DNA of 64,000 nt, taken from assembly GCF_900100255.1 (NCBI RefSeq), contig NZ_FMTS01000008.1:81437-145436 (forward strand), given 5' to 3'. The notes below the pieces were generated by a model. It was not told the origin of the DNA and ran no database searches. It saw nothing but the letters and a program-made list of their open reading frames with translations. Of the stretch, positions 35,243 to 45,161 are shown piece after piece. This stretch comes from Asticcacaulis taihuensis (GTDB lineage Bacteria; Pseudomonadota; Alphaproteobacteria; Caulobacterales; Caulobacteraceae). The translations under genes were made by a program, and so were the position numbers. Numbering within the stretch: position 1 is the stretch's first letter; each line of letters starts with the position of its first letter.

Positions 35243-36061
35243 TTAAAGCCCGTCGAGGCCGATCTCGCGGCACAGGCTGGCCATATCTTCCGGCACCGGC
35301 GCTTCCAGGGTGAATTCCCCGCGGCCATCGGGGTGCGGAAAGGTGAGTTGCCGGGCGTGCAGCATCAGGCGCGGCACCGACACGCCACCCAGTGACAACG
35401 CTCCACCATAACGGACATCCCCCGCGATCGACGAGCCCATTTCCGCCAAATGGACGCGGATCTGGTGCATCCGACCGGTATGGGGCTCACAGCGCACCAG
35501 GGCGGCTTCGTCGGTCCGTGCCAGCACGGTAAAGGCCGTTTCGGCGGTTTGGGCATCAGGATGATCGGCGGCGCAGACGCGGCTATAGGCTTCGCGGCCG
35601 ATTTCCTCGCGGCGCAACGGGAAGGTCATGACGCCACTTTCCGGCAGGTTATGCGGATTGCCCACCACCGCCAGGTAGGTCTTGGCGAAGGCCCGACGGA
35701 TCATCGCCTTGCCGAGATAAGAGGTCGCCGGCTGGGTTTTGGCCACCAGCAATATGCCGGACGTGTCACGGTCCAGGCGGTGGATCAACATGGGTCGACG
35801 GCCGGATGGCTTGACGAAGGTCCACATCATGTCGTCGAGATTGTGCCCGCCGCCACGTCCCCCTTGGCTAGACAGGCCCGAAGGTTTGTTGAAGCCCATG
35901 ATGTGCTCGTCTTCATAGACAATCATCGACTTTACCCACACCTGATCGGCCTCCGGTATCAGGCGCGGCGCCTTGCGGGGATTATCGCTCTTGCTCCTCT
36001 GCGGCGGACGGCTGCGGCCACTGGCGAGCGCCTGGCGATGCTGGGGGGAATGCTTGACCAT
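35243..36061 (-). CDS. RluA-family pseudouridine synthase
   Basis: A 272-residue RNA pseudouridine synthase with catalytic Asp in IHRLDRDTSGILLVA, preceded by NKPSGLSSQGG, and later KTYLAVV and CEPHTGRMHQIRVH. It lacks an S4 domain; instead a basic, Pro-rich 40-residue N-terminus is present. The target uridine in 23S rRNA or tRNA cannot be inferred. Confidence 0.85.
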   Translation of the reverse strand: MVKHSPQHRQALASGRSRPPQRSKSDNPRKAPRLIPEADQVWVKSMIVYEDEHIMGFNKPSGLSSQGGRGGGHNLDDMMWTFVKPSGRRPMLIHRLDRDTSGILLVAKTQPATSYLGKAMIRRAFAKTYLAVVGNPHNLPESGVMTFPLRREEIGREAYSRVCAADHPDAQTAETAFTVLARTDEAALVRCEPHTGRMHQIRVHLAEMGSSIAGDVRYGGALSLGGVSVPRLMLHARQLTFPHPDGRGEFTLEAPVPEDMASLCREIGLDGL

Positions 36062-36102
36062 GGCCGATGCCTAGCGCCAGCAAGGCGTAAGGTCAAAAGG
36101 TT

Positions 36103-36525
36103 TCAGAATACATCTTCCTGACGGCTGTGATGCGGCGGCTGCGCCATCATAATGATCAGCGTAATCATACCGAAGCCCGTGAACCAGAGCAGCAGCCACC
36201 AGCCGCTGCGATTGATGTCATGCAAACGGCGCACACCGACAGCCAGTTGTGGAATAATCAGGATGAGACTAGCAAGCCCAATCAACGGAATGCAGCTAAA
36301 AATGAACACGAATAAATAAAACCACCAATATTCCGAGCGACTGGCACGGCCTTGAAAGTTCGCATAGTTGTTCCAACAGGTGCCAATGGCGTCGCCGAAA
36401 TCGCGTGGACGCGGATCGGGGCCATAACGGTTAGTTCCGCCCGGTTTCTTGATGATCAGCGGCAGGCAGGCCAGGAGCAGCGGGACCAGAATAATGATCC
36501 AATGCCAGATTGACATTCCGCCCAT
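36103..36525 (-). CDS. DUF805 membrane protein (second copy)
   Basis: A 140-residue protein. It opens with a membrane segment and the DUF805-like tail motif TNRYGPDPRP, then CWNNYANFQGRASRSEYWWF, further segments and VRRLHDINRSGWWLL. Its arrangement (tail motif first) differs from the other DUF805 gene at 34770. Function unknown. AGGGGGAAG precedes the ATG. Confidence 0.8.
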   Translation of the reverse strand: MGGMSIWHWIIILVPLLLACLPLIIKKPGGTNRYGPDPRPRDFGDAIGTCWNNYANFQGRASRSEYWWFYLFVFIFSCIPLIGLASLILIIPQLAVGVRRLHDINRSGWWLLLWFTGFGMITLIIMMAQPPHHSRQEDVF

Positions 36526-36544
36526 AACTTCCCCCTCGGATAGA

Positions 36545-37906
36545 TTACCGCTTCTGCTTTTGTTGCCTCAACTCACTGAGATATTCAAGCCGCTGTTTTG
36601 TCTTGCCCTCGTGGCCGTCACCCTTGGGATCGTAGAACTTCGGGCGCCTCATGCCATCAGGGAAATAGTTCTGGCCGGAGAAGCCATCGGGATCGTCCGG
36701 GTCATAAATATAACCGGCGCCATAGCCGATCTCCTTCATCAGCTTGGTCGGCGCATTCAGGATCACCGCCGGCGGATCGAGATGACCGGTTTCCTTGGCC
36801 AGCTTTGTCGCCGCCTTGAAGGCCGTATAGACGCTGTTGGATTTCGGCGCGGCGGCCATATGGACGACGGCCTGCGCCAGGGCCAGTTCACCTTCGGGTG
36901 AGCCCAGAGCTTCATAGGTATCGCGCGCCGCATGGCACATCAACAAAGACATCGGGTCCGCATTGCCGATATCTTCCGAGGCCATGCGGATCAGGCGGCG
37001 GGCGATAAATAACGGATCATCGCCACCATTCAGCATCCGCGCCAACCAGTAGAGCGCCGCATCGGGATCGGAGCCGCGCACCGACTTGTGCAGGGCGGAA
37101 ATCAGGTTGTAGTGCCCTTCCCGGTCCTTGTCGTGGTTCGGCCGGCGCTTTTGCAGATGCGCCAGCAGGCCGTCACTATCGATCGGCGCGTCAAAGCCCA
37201 TATGATCGAGCGACTCGATCAGGCTGAGGATATAGCGGCCGTCACCATCGCTCAGCAGTTTCAGCGTATCGCGGGCTTCCGGCGTCAGCGGCAGGCCGTG
37301 GCCGAGGTGCGCTTCGGCCCGCGCCATAAGCTGATCGAGCGCCGTGTCATCCAGCCGCTTGAGCACAAACACCTGGCAGCGCGACAACAAAGCGCCGTTC
37401 AGTTCAAACGACGGGTTCTCGGTGGTGGCGCCGATCAGGGTCACCACACCGGCCTCGACATAGGGCAGGAAACTATCCTGCTGGGCACGGTTGAAACGGT
37501 GGATTTCATCAACGAAAAGGACCGTGCGCGCGCCTTGGCCCCCCTTTAACTGAGAATACCGAAACTGCGCCTGCTCGAAAGCCTTCTTCAGATCGGCCAC
37601 GCCGGAAAAGACAGCCGAAATCTGCTGAAACTCATAGCCCGCCGCCTCGGCCAGCAGACGCGCGATCGTGGTCTTGCCGACGCCCGGCGGTCCCCACAGG
37701 ATCAGGCTCGGCAAAAATCCGCGTTCGATCACCCTTGCAATCGCCCCGCCGCTGCCCAGCACGTGATCCTGCCCCACCACCTCGGCAAGAGTTTTCGGGC
37801 GCAGACGATCGGCCAGAGGTTTTGCGGCCTCATCGACTTGCGGGATAGCGCTTTTCAGCGACGGTTCGGGGGCGCCGAACAGGTCGGCAAGAGGCGCTTT
37901 CGACAT
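36545..37906 (-). CDS. rarA: Replication-associated recombination ATPase RarA
   Basis: A 453-residue clamp-loader-like AAA+ ATPase acting at stalled forks. Walker A is LWGPPGVGKTTIARLL, Walker B VLFVDEIHRFNR; sensor 1 is GATTENPSFELN. The C-terminal tetramerisation domain has RGSDPDAALYWLARML and the family's MRRPKFYDPKGDGHE ending. The start at 37906 (SKAPLADLFG) is taken over one 18 bases upstream; neither has a well-placed ribosome site. Confidence 0.95.
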   Translation of the reverse strand: MSKAPLADLFGAPEPSLKSAIPQVDEAAKPLADRLRPKTLAEVVGQDHVLGSGGAIARVIERGFLPSLILWGPPGVGKTTIARLLAEAAGYEFQQISAVFSGVADLKKAFEQAQFRYSQLKGGQGARTVLFVDEIHRFNRAQQDSFLPYVEAGVVTLIGATTENPSFELNGALLSRCQVFVLKRLDDTALDQLMARAEAHLGHGLPLTPEARDTLKLLSDGDGRYILSLIESLDHMGFDAPIDSDGLLAHLQKRRPNHDKDREGHYNLISALHKSVRGSDPDAALYWLARMLNGGDDPLFIARRLIRMASEDIGNADPMSLLMCHAARDTYEALGSPEGELALAQAVVHMAAAPKSNSVYTAFKAATKLAKETGHLDPPAVILNAPTKLMKEIGYGAGYIYDPDDPDGFSGQNYFPDGMRRPKFYDPKGDGHEGKTKQRLEYLSELRQQKQKR

Positions 37907-37948
37907 GAAACAAATATAGAACATCCTCCCCGATGTGGGAAGGCAAAA

Positions 37949-38182
37949 TTAACGATTCGCCCATTGCGCGGCCAGTTCCCGCCTCAGATTTTCGAGCTGT
38001 GCCTGTCCTAAAGGCGAAAGCGTGACGTAGAGCGCGGGGCCGTGCCCCTCTTCTCGCCCCGTCCGTGATCGGGAAGCGGCATTACGCCTGGCTTGGCCAG
38101 CCACAGGTTCAATCGCCTGCACGCGCTGGCGCCAATAGGCGCTGGCCCGCGTTTCAACCTGTCCTGCACCTGTGAAATACAC
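37949..38182 (-). CDS. Small basic hypothetical protein
   Basis: An unrecognised 77-residue frame starting with GTG, preceded at ideal spacing by GGAGG. The C-terminal half (PALYVTLSPLGQAQLENLRR) looks protein-like and recalls the end of winged-helix proteins, but no full domain is present. It lies between the M61 peptidase and rarA on the same strand. Confidence 0.4.
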   Translation of the reverse strand: MYFTGAGQVETRASAYWRQRVQAIEPVAGQARRNAASRSRTGREEGHGPALYVTLSPLGQAQLENLRRELAAQWANR

Positions 38183-38222
38183 GCTCGCCTCCGGCGCGGA
38201 GAGACGATTCTCCGCCCCAAGA

Positions 38223-38240
38223 GGTTAATGCGCATTAACC
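38223..38240. promoter_or_regulatory. Perfect 18-base palindrome
   Basis: GGTTAATGCGCATTAACC, 40 bases upstream of the small gene and 12 bases after the M61 stop. It could be an operator or a weak terminator. The TTAA half-sites are spaced by 6 bases, one short of the CtrA consensus. Confidence 0.45.
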
Positions 38241-38251
38241 TTTCGCGCCAG

Positions 38252-40207
38252 TTATTTCCCCTTTTTCGCCGGTTTATCCTCAGCGCCGTAGATGGGTTTC
38301 AACCAGTCGGTCGTGCCCGCAATGCGCTCCAGATGCGGATAGCGCAGGCCGTCATGATAATCGAAGGTAATGGTTTTGAAATACTCCCCATCCTGCACCA
38401 GCAGATTGATCTTGTCGGTATTGCCGGGCCTGTGCGCGGCGATCACCAGATCCTTCAGGCGGTCGCCATCATAGGCACGATCATTGACAGCAACTACCTT
38501 CATGCCCGCCGTCATTCCAGCCTTGAAGCCCAGACCATTCCACAGCACATCGCGCAGGGTGCCGTCCTTGCCGATGCTCAGGCCCAGGCTGTAGCCGAAA
38601 TTGGCGCCGCGCTTGCCCTCATTGCTCCTGATGTAGTCGGACGGCGTATTGTCATAGACCAGCCTGTAACCGCCGCGGGTCAGGCCATCAAGTGGTGCCC
38701 CTTTGCCTGTGCGTTCCAGGCGCGTTTTCAGAAAGCCTGCCCAGTCATAGGCATAGACCGCGTTCAGCGACGCCACCACGTCATCGAACGTATAGGGCGC
38801 CGGCAGGAACGAGCCGTTATGGACATTGAAGAAGGCTTTGGCGAAATCGTCGAGCGACTTCCTGCCGCCGGTCTTTTCGCGGATCAGCGTATCGGCATCC
38901 AGCCAGATCAGGCCACCCTCAGCATAATAGTCTTCGGAGCGCTGCCAGGTGGGCCAGGACTTCGGCTCGCGGTTGGAGATGATCGGATCGAAGGTCGTAT
39001 CCTGCAAATCGCGCCATTCACGCGCCGGCAGCAGATCGTAGCTGGCCATGGTCGCGGCCATCATCTGCAAACGCTGGTCGAAATTATAGAGCCCGGCGCG
39101 GCTTTCCAGCAGTTCGCCCCAATAGGTCGTGCCACCTTCATAGACCCACAAAAGCTCATCACGCATCGGCTCCTGGAAGGTCGGCGTAAATTGTCCGGCC
39201 GGGCGGCGGAACTTGCCATCCCAGCTATGGGTATATTCGTGCGGCGGGATAAAGCGGCCGAAGCCCTTGCCGACGACATTGCGCAGATAGCCCGGCTCGA
39301 CGGCGTTTTCCGATGAGCGGTGGTGCTCCAGGCCGATGCCGCCCATCTCAGAGGTGATGGCGAGCAGGATATCATAATGGTCATAGTGCTGGCCGCCAAA
39401 GAGCTTGTAGGCCTCCTGCACCACGTTCTTCTGGATGGTCAGGGCCTTTTCGGGCACTTCGAGATCGGCCGGATCATCGGCGGCGATATCGAGGAAGACA
39501 GGCACTTTCGACCCCGGATCGAGGTCATAGCGCTTGAAATAGCGCCCGGCCAGCAGCGGCGAATCGATCAGGTTGTCGTAGGAGATCGGCTTGAAGGTGA
39601 CCACGTCGGCTTCACGCTTGTCCGTTTCCAGCGCCGAGCCGTAGCCCCAGCCCTGCGGCAGGGTCAGGGTCACCTGCACCGGAATACGGCGTGTGTAATA
39701 GCCGGCGGGATAGAGGCTCTCGTTCTCCCACTGCATGTCCATCATGTTGCGTGTATGGACGATCAGACCGTCGCGTTCCTGTACCGGCGAAAGGAACTGG
39801 AAGTCGGCCACGACCTCGGTCACACCCGCCGGTACTTCAACGTGGAAACCGTTGGTGGCCACGTCATCACGGCGCCACTTCAGCTCTTTTCCGACCGCCG
39901 TGATATGCAGACCGGCCAGCTTGGTCACATCGCTGTCGCGTGGGGAATGGGTGCCCGGCAGCCACTTCGGTTGCAGCAGCACCAGCGGCCCGGCGCCCGA
40001 GACCGGGATGACCTCGTGAATGGTGATGATATGGCGGTCGAGATCGGTGGCATCGACATGCAACTGGATTGTGCCCGGATAATCGACATCCTGCGGAACC
40101 GGCAAGGCGGGCGTATCCGGCGTCGGCATCGGCAAGGCTTGCTCCTGCGCCATTGCCCCACCCACCGTCAGAGCCACGACCAGCGCCAAACCGGATATTT
40201 TCAACAT
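38252..40207 (-). CDS. Secreted M61-family (glycyl) aminopeptidase with PDZ domain
   Basis: A 651-residue protein with a signal peptide (LKISGLALVVALTVGGAMA). An N-terminal beta domain precedes the gluzincin core: HEYTHSW (HExxH) and VYEGGTTYWGELL with the third zinc ligand Glu. A PDZ domain lies near 530-620 (GLGFKAGMTAGMKVVAVNDR). It probably trims peptides with small N-terminal residues in the periplasm. Confidence 0.9.
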   Translation of the reverse strand: MLKISGLALVVALTVGGAMAQEQALPMPTPDTPALPVPQDVDYPGTIQLHVDATDLDRHIITIHEVIPVSGAGPLVLLQPKWLPGTHSPRDSDVTKLAGLHITAVGKELKWRRDDVATNGFHVEVPAGVTEVVADFQFLSPVQERDGLIVHTRNMMDMQWENESLYPAGYYTRRIPVQVTLTLPQGWGYGSALETDKREADVVTFKPISYDNLIDSPLLAGRYFKRYDLDPGSKVPVFLDIAADDPADLEVPEKALTIQKNVVQEAYKLFGGQHYDHYDILLAITSEMGGIGLEHHRSSENAVEPGYLRNVVGKGFGRFIPPHEYTHSWDGKFRRPAGQFTPTFQEPMRDELLWVYEGGTTYWGELLESRAGLYNFDQRLQMMAATMASYDLLPAREWRDLQDTTFDPIISNREPKSWPTWQRSEDYYAEGGLIWLDADTLIREKTGGRKSLDDFAKAFFNVHNGSFLPAPYTFDDVVASLNAVYAYDWAGFLKTRLERTGKGAPLDGLTRGGYRLVYDNTPSDYIRSNEGKRGANFGYSLGLSIGKDGTLRDVLWNGLGFKAGMTAGMKVVAVNDRAYDGDRLKDLVIAAHRPGNTDKINLLVQDGEYFKTITFDYHDGLRYPHLERIAGTTDWLKPIYGAEDKPAKKGK

Positions 40208-40361
40208 TATACGCCTCCCGAAATGCAGGCGGCACTATTGGCGGCAAGTTTGTCGTTGTAAAGTGGTTACAAAAGATCCGGCACATTAAGATTCTGGTTA
40301 CGCTACGCGGCCACTATTAACCGGAATTCAAACAGTCCAGCGTTCCGCCGAATTATAAATC

Positions 40362-40970
40362 ATGCGCGAAACCACATCCAAACTCGCCGCCGCCACCTTT
40401 CTCTTCATGTCCGGGGACCGGTATCCGAATGACCAGTATATAGAAACGGCCCTGTGCGAAAGATTGCCGGGTAAGCTGCTGACCTTCGCCAGCTTGATCG
40501 AGCGTTTTGCACCGGGAAATCAGCCCGTTGATCTGGCTGCGCGCCTCGATTTTCTACGCCATGTGCTTTCAGCCATTCCAACGCAGAACCTTTTCCTTGT
40601 CGGTCGCTCGTCCGGCGCCAGGGCCATGACCCGATTGGCCGCTGATTTTACAGACCCATCCCTCGTCGCCGGCATTGTTTGCCTGGGCTATCCGTTTCGT
40701 CATCCGGAAATGGACCACGAGCCGGACAGGGTCGATCATTTGACGCGGCTGCGCGTGCCGACTCTTATCCTGCAAGGCGATGCGGATAATTACGGAAACC
40801 GTTGCACGGCGCCCACCTATCCGCTTTCCGAAAGTACACGGCTTGAATTTGTGCCTGGCACGCATGTCCTGACATTGCCGCCTGAAGGCTGGGATGCGCT
40901 TGCGGATCGGATATGCCGGTTCGCCGCCAATCATATGACACCCGACCTGCCTGTTCAGCGCGCGGGTTAA
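40362..40970 (+). CDS. Alpha/beta hydrolase (KANL3/Tex30-like)
   Basis: A 202-residue hydrolase with nucleophile Ser in LVGRSSGARAM, Asp in LQGDADNYGN and His in PGTHVLTL. Overall shape and the GxSSGA elbow match the small KANL3/Tex30 and dienelactone-hydrolase-like group. No signal peptide. Substrate unknown. Confidence 0.75.
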   Translation: MRETTSKLAAATFLFMSGDRYPNDQYIETALCERLPGKLLTFASLIERFAPGNQPVDLAARLDFLRHVLSAIPTQNLFLVGRSSGARAMTRLAADFTDPSLVAGIVCLGYPFRHPEMDHEPDRVDHLTRLRVPTLILQGDADNYGNRCTAPTYPLSESTRLEFVPGTHVLTLPPEGWDALADRICRFAANHMTPDLPVQRAG

Positions 40971-40976
40971 GGCACC

Positions 40977-42401
40977 TTAGCTAAAGGTCGCCGTAATCAT
41001 CTGACCGTTGCGCATGATGCTGATCTGCCAGCGGCGCGCGCCGGTCTTGGTGGCGGCGTCAAGATCGGCGGTGGTGTTGATGACCCTACCATTGACCGAC
41101 TTGATGATATCGCCAGGACGCAGGCCAATGCCCGCCGCATAGCTGCGCGAGGAATCGATCGAATAGACCATCACGCCCCTGGGGGCATCGAAGGGATCAG
41201 CCCCCACCTCTTCAGCCACCGCCGGCGACAGATTGACCACCTTGGCCCCGGCAAAGGGGTTATTGCCGGCAATGACGCGTTCATCGCGCGACGGCGTGGC
41301 CGAAGGCGGCTGCGCCTTCACCTTGATCGCAAAGGGCTTGCCATTGCGCAGGCCCTGCACCTCGGTCATCTGGCCCACTGTCAAGAGGTCAATACGATAG
41401 CGCATGGAGGAGGCATCATTGACCGGCTGGCCATCGATGCTGAGGATGACATCGCCTGTTTTCAGGCCCGCCTGATCCGCCGGCCCGCCGGCATAGATAT
41501 CCGACACCAGTACGCCTTCCGGACGATCCATACCCAGGCTCTTGGCGATATCACTGGTGACCGTATCGCCCTTGGCGCCGAGCCAGGGCCGTTGCAGGTG
41601 CGTGGCGCCACCGGCCGCACTTTCGACCACACGCCGCACCAGGGCCGAGGGAATGGCAAAGCCAACACCGGCCGAGGAACCCGAACCGGACACAATCATC
41701 GAATTGATGCCGATCAGGCGGCCATTCATGTCGACCAGGGCGCCGCCTGAATTACCGGGATTGATGGCGGCGTCGGTCTGGATATAGGAGCCGCCGCCGG
41801 GGCCGACCTCGGTGCGGTTGAGCGCCGAAATAATGCCGTTGGTCACGGTCTGGCCGATGCCGAACGGATTGCCGATGGCCAGGACCAGGTCGCCGACCTC
41901 CAGATTGCGGTCATCGTCCATTTCCAGCGTCGGGAAGCTTTCCTTAGAGTCTATTTGAAGAACGGCCAGGTCGGTGCGCTCATCGGCCAGCAGCAGCTTG
42001 GCGGGATATTCGCGGCGGTCATTCAGCACCACCATGAACTGCTGGCCGCCGGCGACGACGTGGTTATTGGTGACCACGATGCCATCCTTGCGCACGATCA
42101 CGCCGGAGCCAAGCGACTGCTGCACCTGCTGACGCGGCACCGCGCCGAACATCTGCCAGAACGGATCAACCTGCTGGCGCACCACGCCGCGGGCATAGAC
42201 ATTGACCACGGCCGGCGCCACGGTGCGGACCACCGGCGCAAACGATGCCTTCATGCCGATGGCGCTGTCCGGCACCTTCGATGGCTGGGTCAGGGCCTCG
42301 TTGAAACTGCCGGAATACTTTTGCCCATCCTGGCTGTGGCCCGGCGAACAGGCCGCCAGCATGATTACAGTGGCGAGGGCAAACGGTTCGTGCAGTTTCA
42401 T
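40977..42401 (-). CDS. HtrA/DegP-family periplasmic serine protease (lipoprotein)
   Basis: A 474-residue protease. The signal ends in a lipobox (IMLAAC), so it is membrane-anchored. The catalytic triad is His in TNNHVVAGG, Asp in RTDLAVLQI and Ser in NPGNSGGALVD. Two PDZ domains follow (YAGGPADQAGLKTGDVI and GIGLRPGDIIKSVNG). It should degrade or guard misfolded envelope proteins. AAGGAG precedes the ATG at 42401. Confidence 0.93.
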   Translation of the reverse strand: MKLHEPFALATVIMLAACSPGHSQDGQKYSGSFNEALTQPSKVPDSAIGMKASFAPVVRTVAPAVVNVYARGVVRQQVDPFWQMFGAVPRQQVQQSLGSGVIVRKDGIVVTNNHVVAGGQQFMVVLNDRREYPAKLLLADERTDLAVLQIDSKESFPTLEMDDDRNLEVGDLVLAIGNPFGIGQTVTNGIISALNRTEVGPGGGSYIQTDAAINPGNSGGALVDMNGRLIGINSMIVSGSGSSAGVGFAIPSALVRRVVESAAGGATHLQRPWLGAKGDTVTSDIAKSLGMDRPEGVLVSDIYAGGPADQAGLKTGDVILSIDGQPVNDASSMRYRIDLLTVGQMTEVQGLRNGKPFAIKVKAQPPSATPSRDERVIAGNNPFAGAKVVNLSPAVAEEVGADPFDAPRGVMVYSIDSSRSYAAGIGLRPGDIIKSVNGRVINTTADLDAATKTGARRWQISIMRNGQMITATFS

Positions 42402-42475
42402 TTCAGGCTCCTTCAATGATCCGGATGACCTGAATGTAAAAATCATTGCGGCAGTATCAAGGCTGACAGCGCCAA

Positions 42476-43780
42476 TTAGCCGTCAATCTGAGGTTCGCCG
42501 CCATAGGCTTTTTCCACCGCCAGGGACTGCCTGACGCCCGTGGCCAGCCACAGGCACAGCAGGGTGCAGACCGCCGCCACCAGGAAGGCCGCGCCGCTAT
42601 AGACAACCGCGACGCCGGGCCGGGTTACCGCGGACAAGACATAGCCGAAGATCAGCGGCGCCACGATATTGCCCATGGTGGTCAGGCTCATGTTCGAGCC
42701 CTGCAGGGTACCCTGTTCCTTCGGATCGACCTTGCTGCTCATCAGCGACTGGATATTGGGCATGGCCAGCCCCCCGAAACAGCCGATGGCTATAAAGCCG
42801 ACAAAAACCTGCCAGTTCGGCGCCAGTCCGTAGGCGGTATAGGCGATCAGCGAGGCCCCGATACCAATGTACATGGCCTTGCGTTCACCAATTCGCCTGG
42901 TGATCACGCCGGTCAGGCCGCCCTGCACAATAGCCGACAGAATGCCGACCACGGCCAGCATCAGCCCCACCTCGGTCGGTCCCCAGCCGAAACGATATCC
43001 GGCATAGAGCACCATGGTGGTCGGGAAGACGCTCTGGCCGAACATCAGCAGGAAGTACATCAGCGACAGGCGCATCACCTGTGCCGAACGCGCCAGGAAT
43101 TTGATGGCGCCGATGGGATTGGCCGTATGGAAGCTGAACGGCTTGCGTTTGTCCTTTGGCAGCGATTCTGGCAGGACAAACAGGCCATAGAGGAAGTTGC
43201 ACAGGCTTAAGGCCGCGGCAAAAAAGAAGGGGTAATGGTGGTCACCATTGAACTGGATTGCGTCCCCCAGAAAATTAAAATGCAGGCCACCGCCCAGCAC
43301 GCCGCCAAGGCTTGGCCCGACAACAAAACCGACACCGAAAGCCGCGCCCATCAGGCCGTAGACGCCGGCACGCTTTTCCGGCGGCGTGACATCGCTCATA
43401 TAGGCATAGGCGGTCGAGATGCTGGCCGAGGTCATGCCGGAGATGATGCGGCCGATCAGCAGCCACCACAGGCCCGGCGCCAGCGCCATGAACAGGAAAT
43501 CGACCCCGGTGCCGAAGTTGGAGGCCAGTACGACCGGCCGCCGCCCGATGGCATCGGAAAGGCCGCCCTGCACTGGCGTGAAGAGGAACTGGGCCAGCCC
43601 CCAGGCGGCGCCGAAAATACCGGTCCACAGCCCCGCTTCCGAGACCGAACCGCCCAGGAAGCTCTTGATCAGGTTCGGCAGGACCGGGATGATCACCCCG
43701 ATCGACAGCATATCGATAAAGACCGTCACCAGGATAAAGGCGGCGGCGGCTTTGCGGGGGGTAGCGGGCGTTTCCGGCAT
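42476..43780 (-). CDS. MFS efflux transporter, TetA-like
   Basis: A 434-residue, 12-segment major facilitator protein. The motif between segments 2 and 3 (GGLSDAIGRRPVVLAS) and the segment 5 motif (GAAFGVGFVVGPSLGGVLGG) are those of drug/H+ antiporters of the TetA/TCR group. An unusual inserted loop (LHFNFLGDAIQFNGDHHYP) follows segment 5. Drug specificity cannot be inferred; no TetR-type regulator lies beside it. Confidence 0.85.
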   Translation of the reverse strand: MPETPATPRKAAAAFILVTVFIDMLSIGVIIPVLPNLIKSFLGGSVSEAGLWTGIFGAAWGLAQFLFTPVQGGLSDAIGRRPVVLASNFGTGVDFLFMALAPGLWWLLIGRIISGMTSASISTAYAYMSDVTPPEKRAGVYGLMGAAFGVGFVVGPSLGGVLGGGLHFNFLGDAIQFNGDHHYPFFFAAALSLCNFLYGLFVLPESLPKDKRKPFSFHTANPIGAIKFLARSAQVMRLSLMYFLLMFGQSVFPTTMVLYAGYRFGWGPTEVGLMLAVVGILSAIVQGGLTGVITRRIGERKAMYIGIGASLIAYTAYGLAPNWQVFVGFIAIGCFGGLAMPNIQSLMSSKVDPKEQGTLQGSNMSLTTMGNIVAPLIFGYVLSAVTRPGVAVVYSGAAFLVAAVCTLLCLWLATGVRQSLAVEKAYGGEPQIDG

Positions 43781-43860
43781 GTTCGGTCTTTCTGGTTGAG
43801 GCTTGTCATTACGCGAAATGACCGCGTTCCGCCAGTTACAAGACCTGTTGCCGGTTTCTG

Positions 43861-45117
43861 TCAGTAGAGCGCCGGTTTGAGCGGACCCAGTTTGCCGTCG
43901 TTTTGCTCGCCCTTGATACCCAGGAGCTTTGTTTCCAGCGAATAGACATCGACATTATCAAACGGCGCCAGTTTCACGCCCGGACGGATCGCCGGGCCAT
44001 TGGCGATAAAAAGCGCCTGCATTTCCGGTGCCGACGGATCATAGCCATGACTGCCACCTTCCGGCTTCGGCATCCAGTTGTCCGTTGACGGGCCGATAAT
44101 ATAACCGCCGACATCCGCCAGGCAGGTGATTTCCGGCACTCGGCGATGATGACCGTATTGGAAGCGCGCCGGTATCTTCGCCTTGTGCCAGCACTGCATG
44201 TGGGCGGGCTTGTTCGTGATCAGCGCCTGATCGACCTCGGCCTCATGACCGGGTTTGGCATAGAGCCCCGCCACCTGCCCGCCGGTCACCAGATCATAGC
44301 TATCTTCCGGCAATATATCCGCCAGACGCACGAAGGTTTCCGGTCTGTGCTTGGCCATACCGTGATCGGCCACAATGATGATATTGGTCTTGCCATAGAG
44401 GCCGCGCGCCTTGAGGCCATTCACCAGTTGGCCAATCGAGGTATCGACCTCGCGCCGCGCCGCATCGACTTGCGGACTGCCTGGACCGAAATCATGGCCC
44501 TGGTGATCAACCTGCGAATAATAGAGCGTGATGGCGCCGGGGCGATCCGCCGCCGGCAGGTCAATCCAGTCCAGCACCTGCTTCACCCGCGCTTCGTCCG
44601 GCATGGCCTCGTCATAGGGCAGCCAGTAGGCCGGACGCACACCGTGATTGACGGCCTCAGAGCCCGGCCAGAACAGAGTGGCGACCTTCACGCCTTGCGC
44701 CTGCGCGGTCACCCATAAGGGCCTGGCGTCGTCCCACCAGAACTCATCGGCCACCGCCTCCTTATTAGACAGCTTGAAGGTGACACCGGGCTTTTGCGGA
44801 TCGCGCATGGTGTTGTTGACGACGCCATGATGATCGGGCCGCAGACCAGTCACCAGTGTGTAGTGATTGGGAAAAGTCAGGCTGGGGAAAGACGGCCGCA
44901 TGGCCGCCGAAGCGCCGCCATCGGCCAGGGCCTGAAGGTTGGGCGTGATGCCCTCCTTGAGGTAGTCGGCGCGGAAGCCGTCGATGGAAATCAGGATCAG
45001 CCTCGGCCCTTGCGGCGCCGCTTCGGCCACAGGCGGCGCGGCGGGCACATGGCTGCACGCTGCGACAGACAGACAGGCCAGCGCGGCCAGGACGGACAGA
45101 CCTCTTTTAAGCATCAC
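43861..45117 (-). CDS. Ectonucleotide pyrophosphatase/phosphodiesterase family lipoprotein
   Basis: A 418-residue alkaline phosphatase-superfamily enzyme with a lipoprotein signal (ACLSVAAC). Metal ligands are in ISIDGFRADYL, nucleophile Thr in PSLTFPNHYTLVTGL, and later DHQGHDFGPGS, VADHGMAK and GSHGYDP. It probably cleaves nucleotides or phosphodiesters in the periplasm for phosphate recovery. Confidence 0.9.
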   Translation of the reverse strand: MMLKRGLSVLAALACLSVAACSHVPAAPPVAEAAPQGPRLILISIDGFRADYLKEGITPNLQALADGGASAAMRPSFPSLTFPNHYTLVTGLRPDHHGVVNNTMRDPQKPGVTFKLSNKEAVADEFWWDDARPLWVTAQAQGVKVATLFWPGSEAVNHGVRPAYWLPYDEAMPDEARVKQVLDWIDLPAADRPGAITLYYSQVDHQGHDFGPGSPQVDAARREVDTSIGQLVNGLKARGLYGKTNIIIVADHGMAKHRPETFVRLADILPEDSYDLVTGGQVAGLYAKPGHEAEVDQALITNKPAHMQCWHKAKIPARFQYGHHRRVPEITCLADVGGYIIGPSTDNWMPKPEGGSHGYDPSAPEMQALFIANGPAIRPGVKLAPFDNVDVYSLETKLLGIKGEQNDGKLGPLKPALY

Positions 45118-45161
45118 ACACTCCAGGATAAGCCGGGTCTATCTAAGGGGCGCATATGACA

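Noticed and set aside
38223..38240. CtrA binding site
   Set aside because: The spacing between TTAA half-sites is 6 rather than the consensus 7, so only a generic palindrome is claimed.
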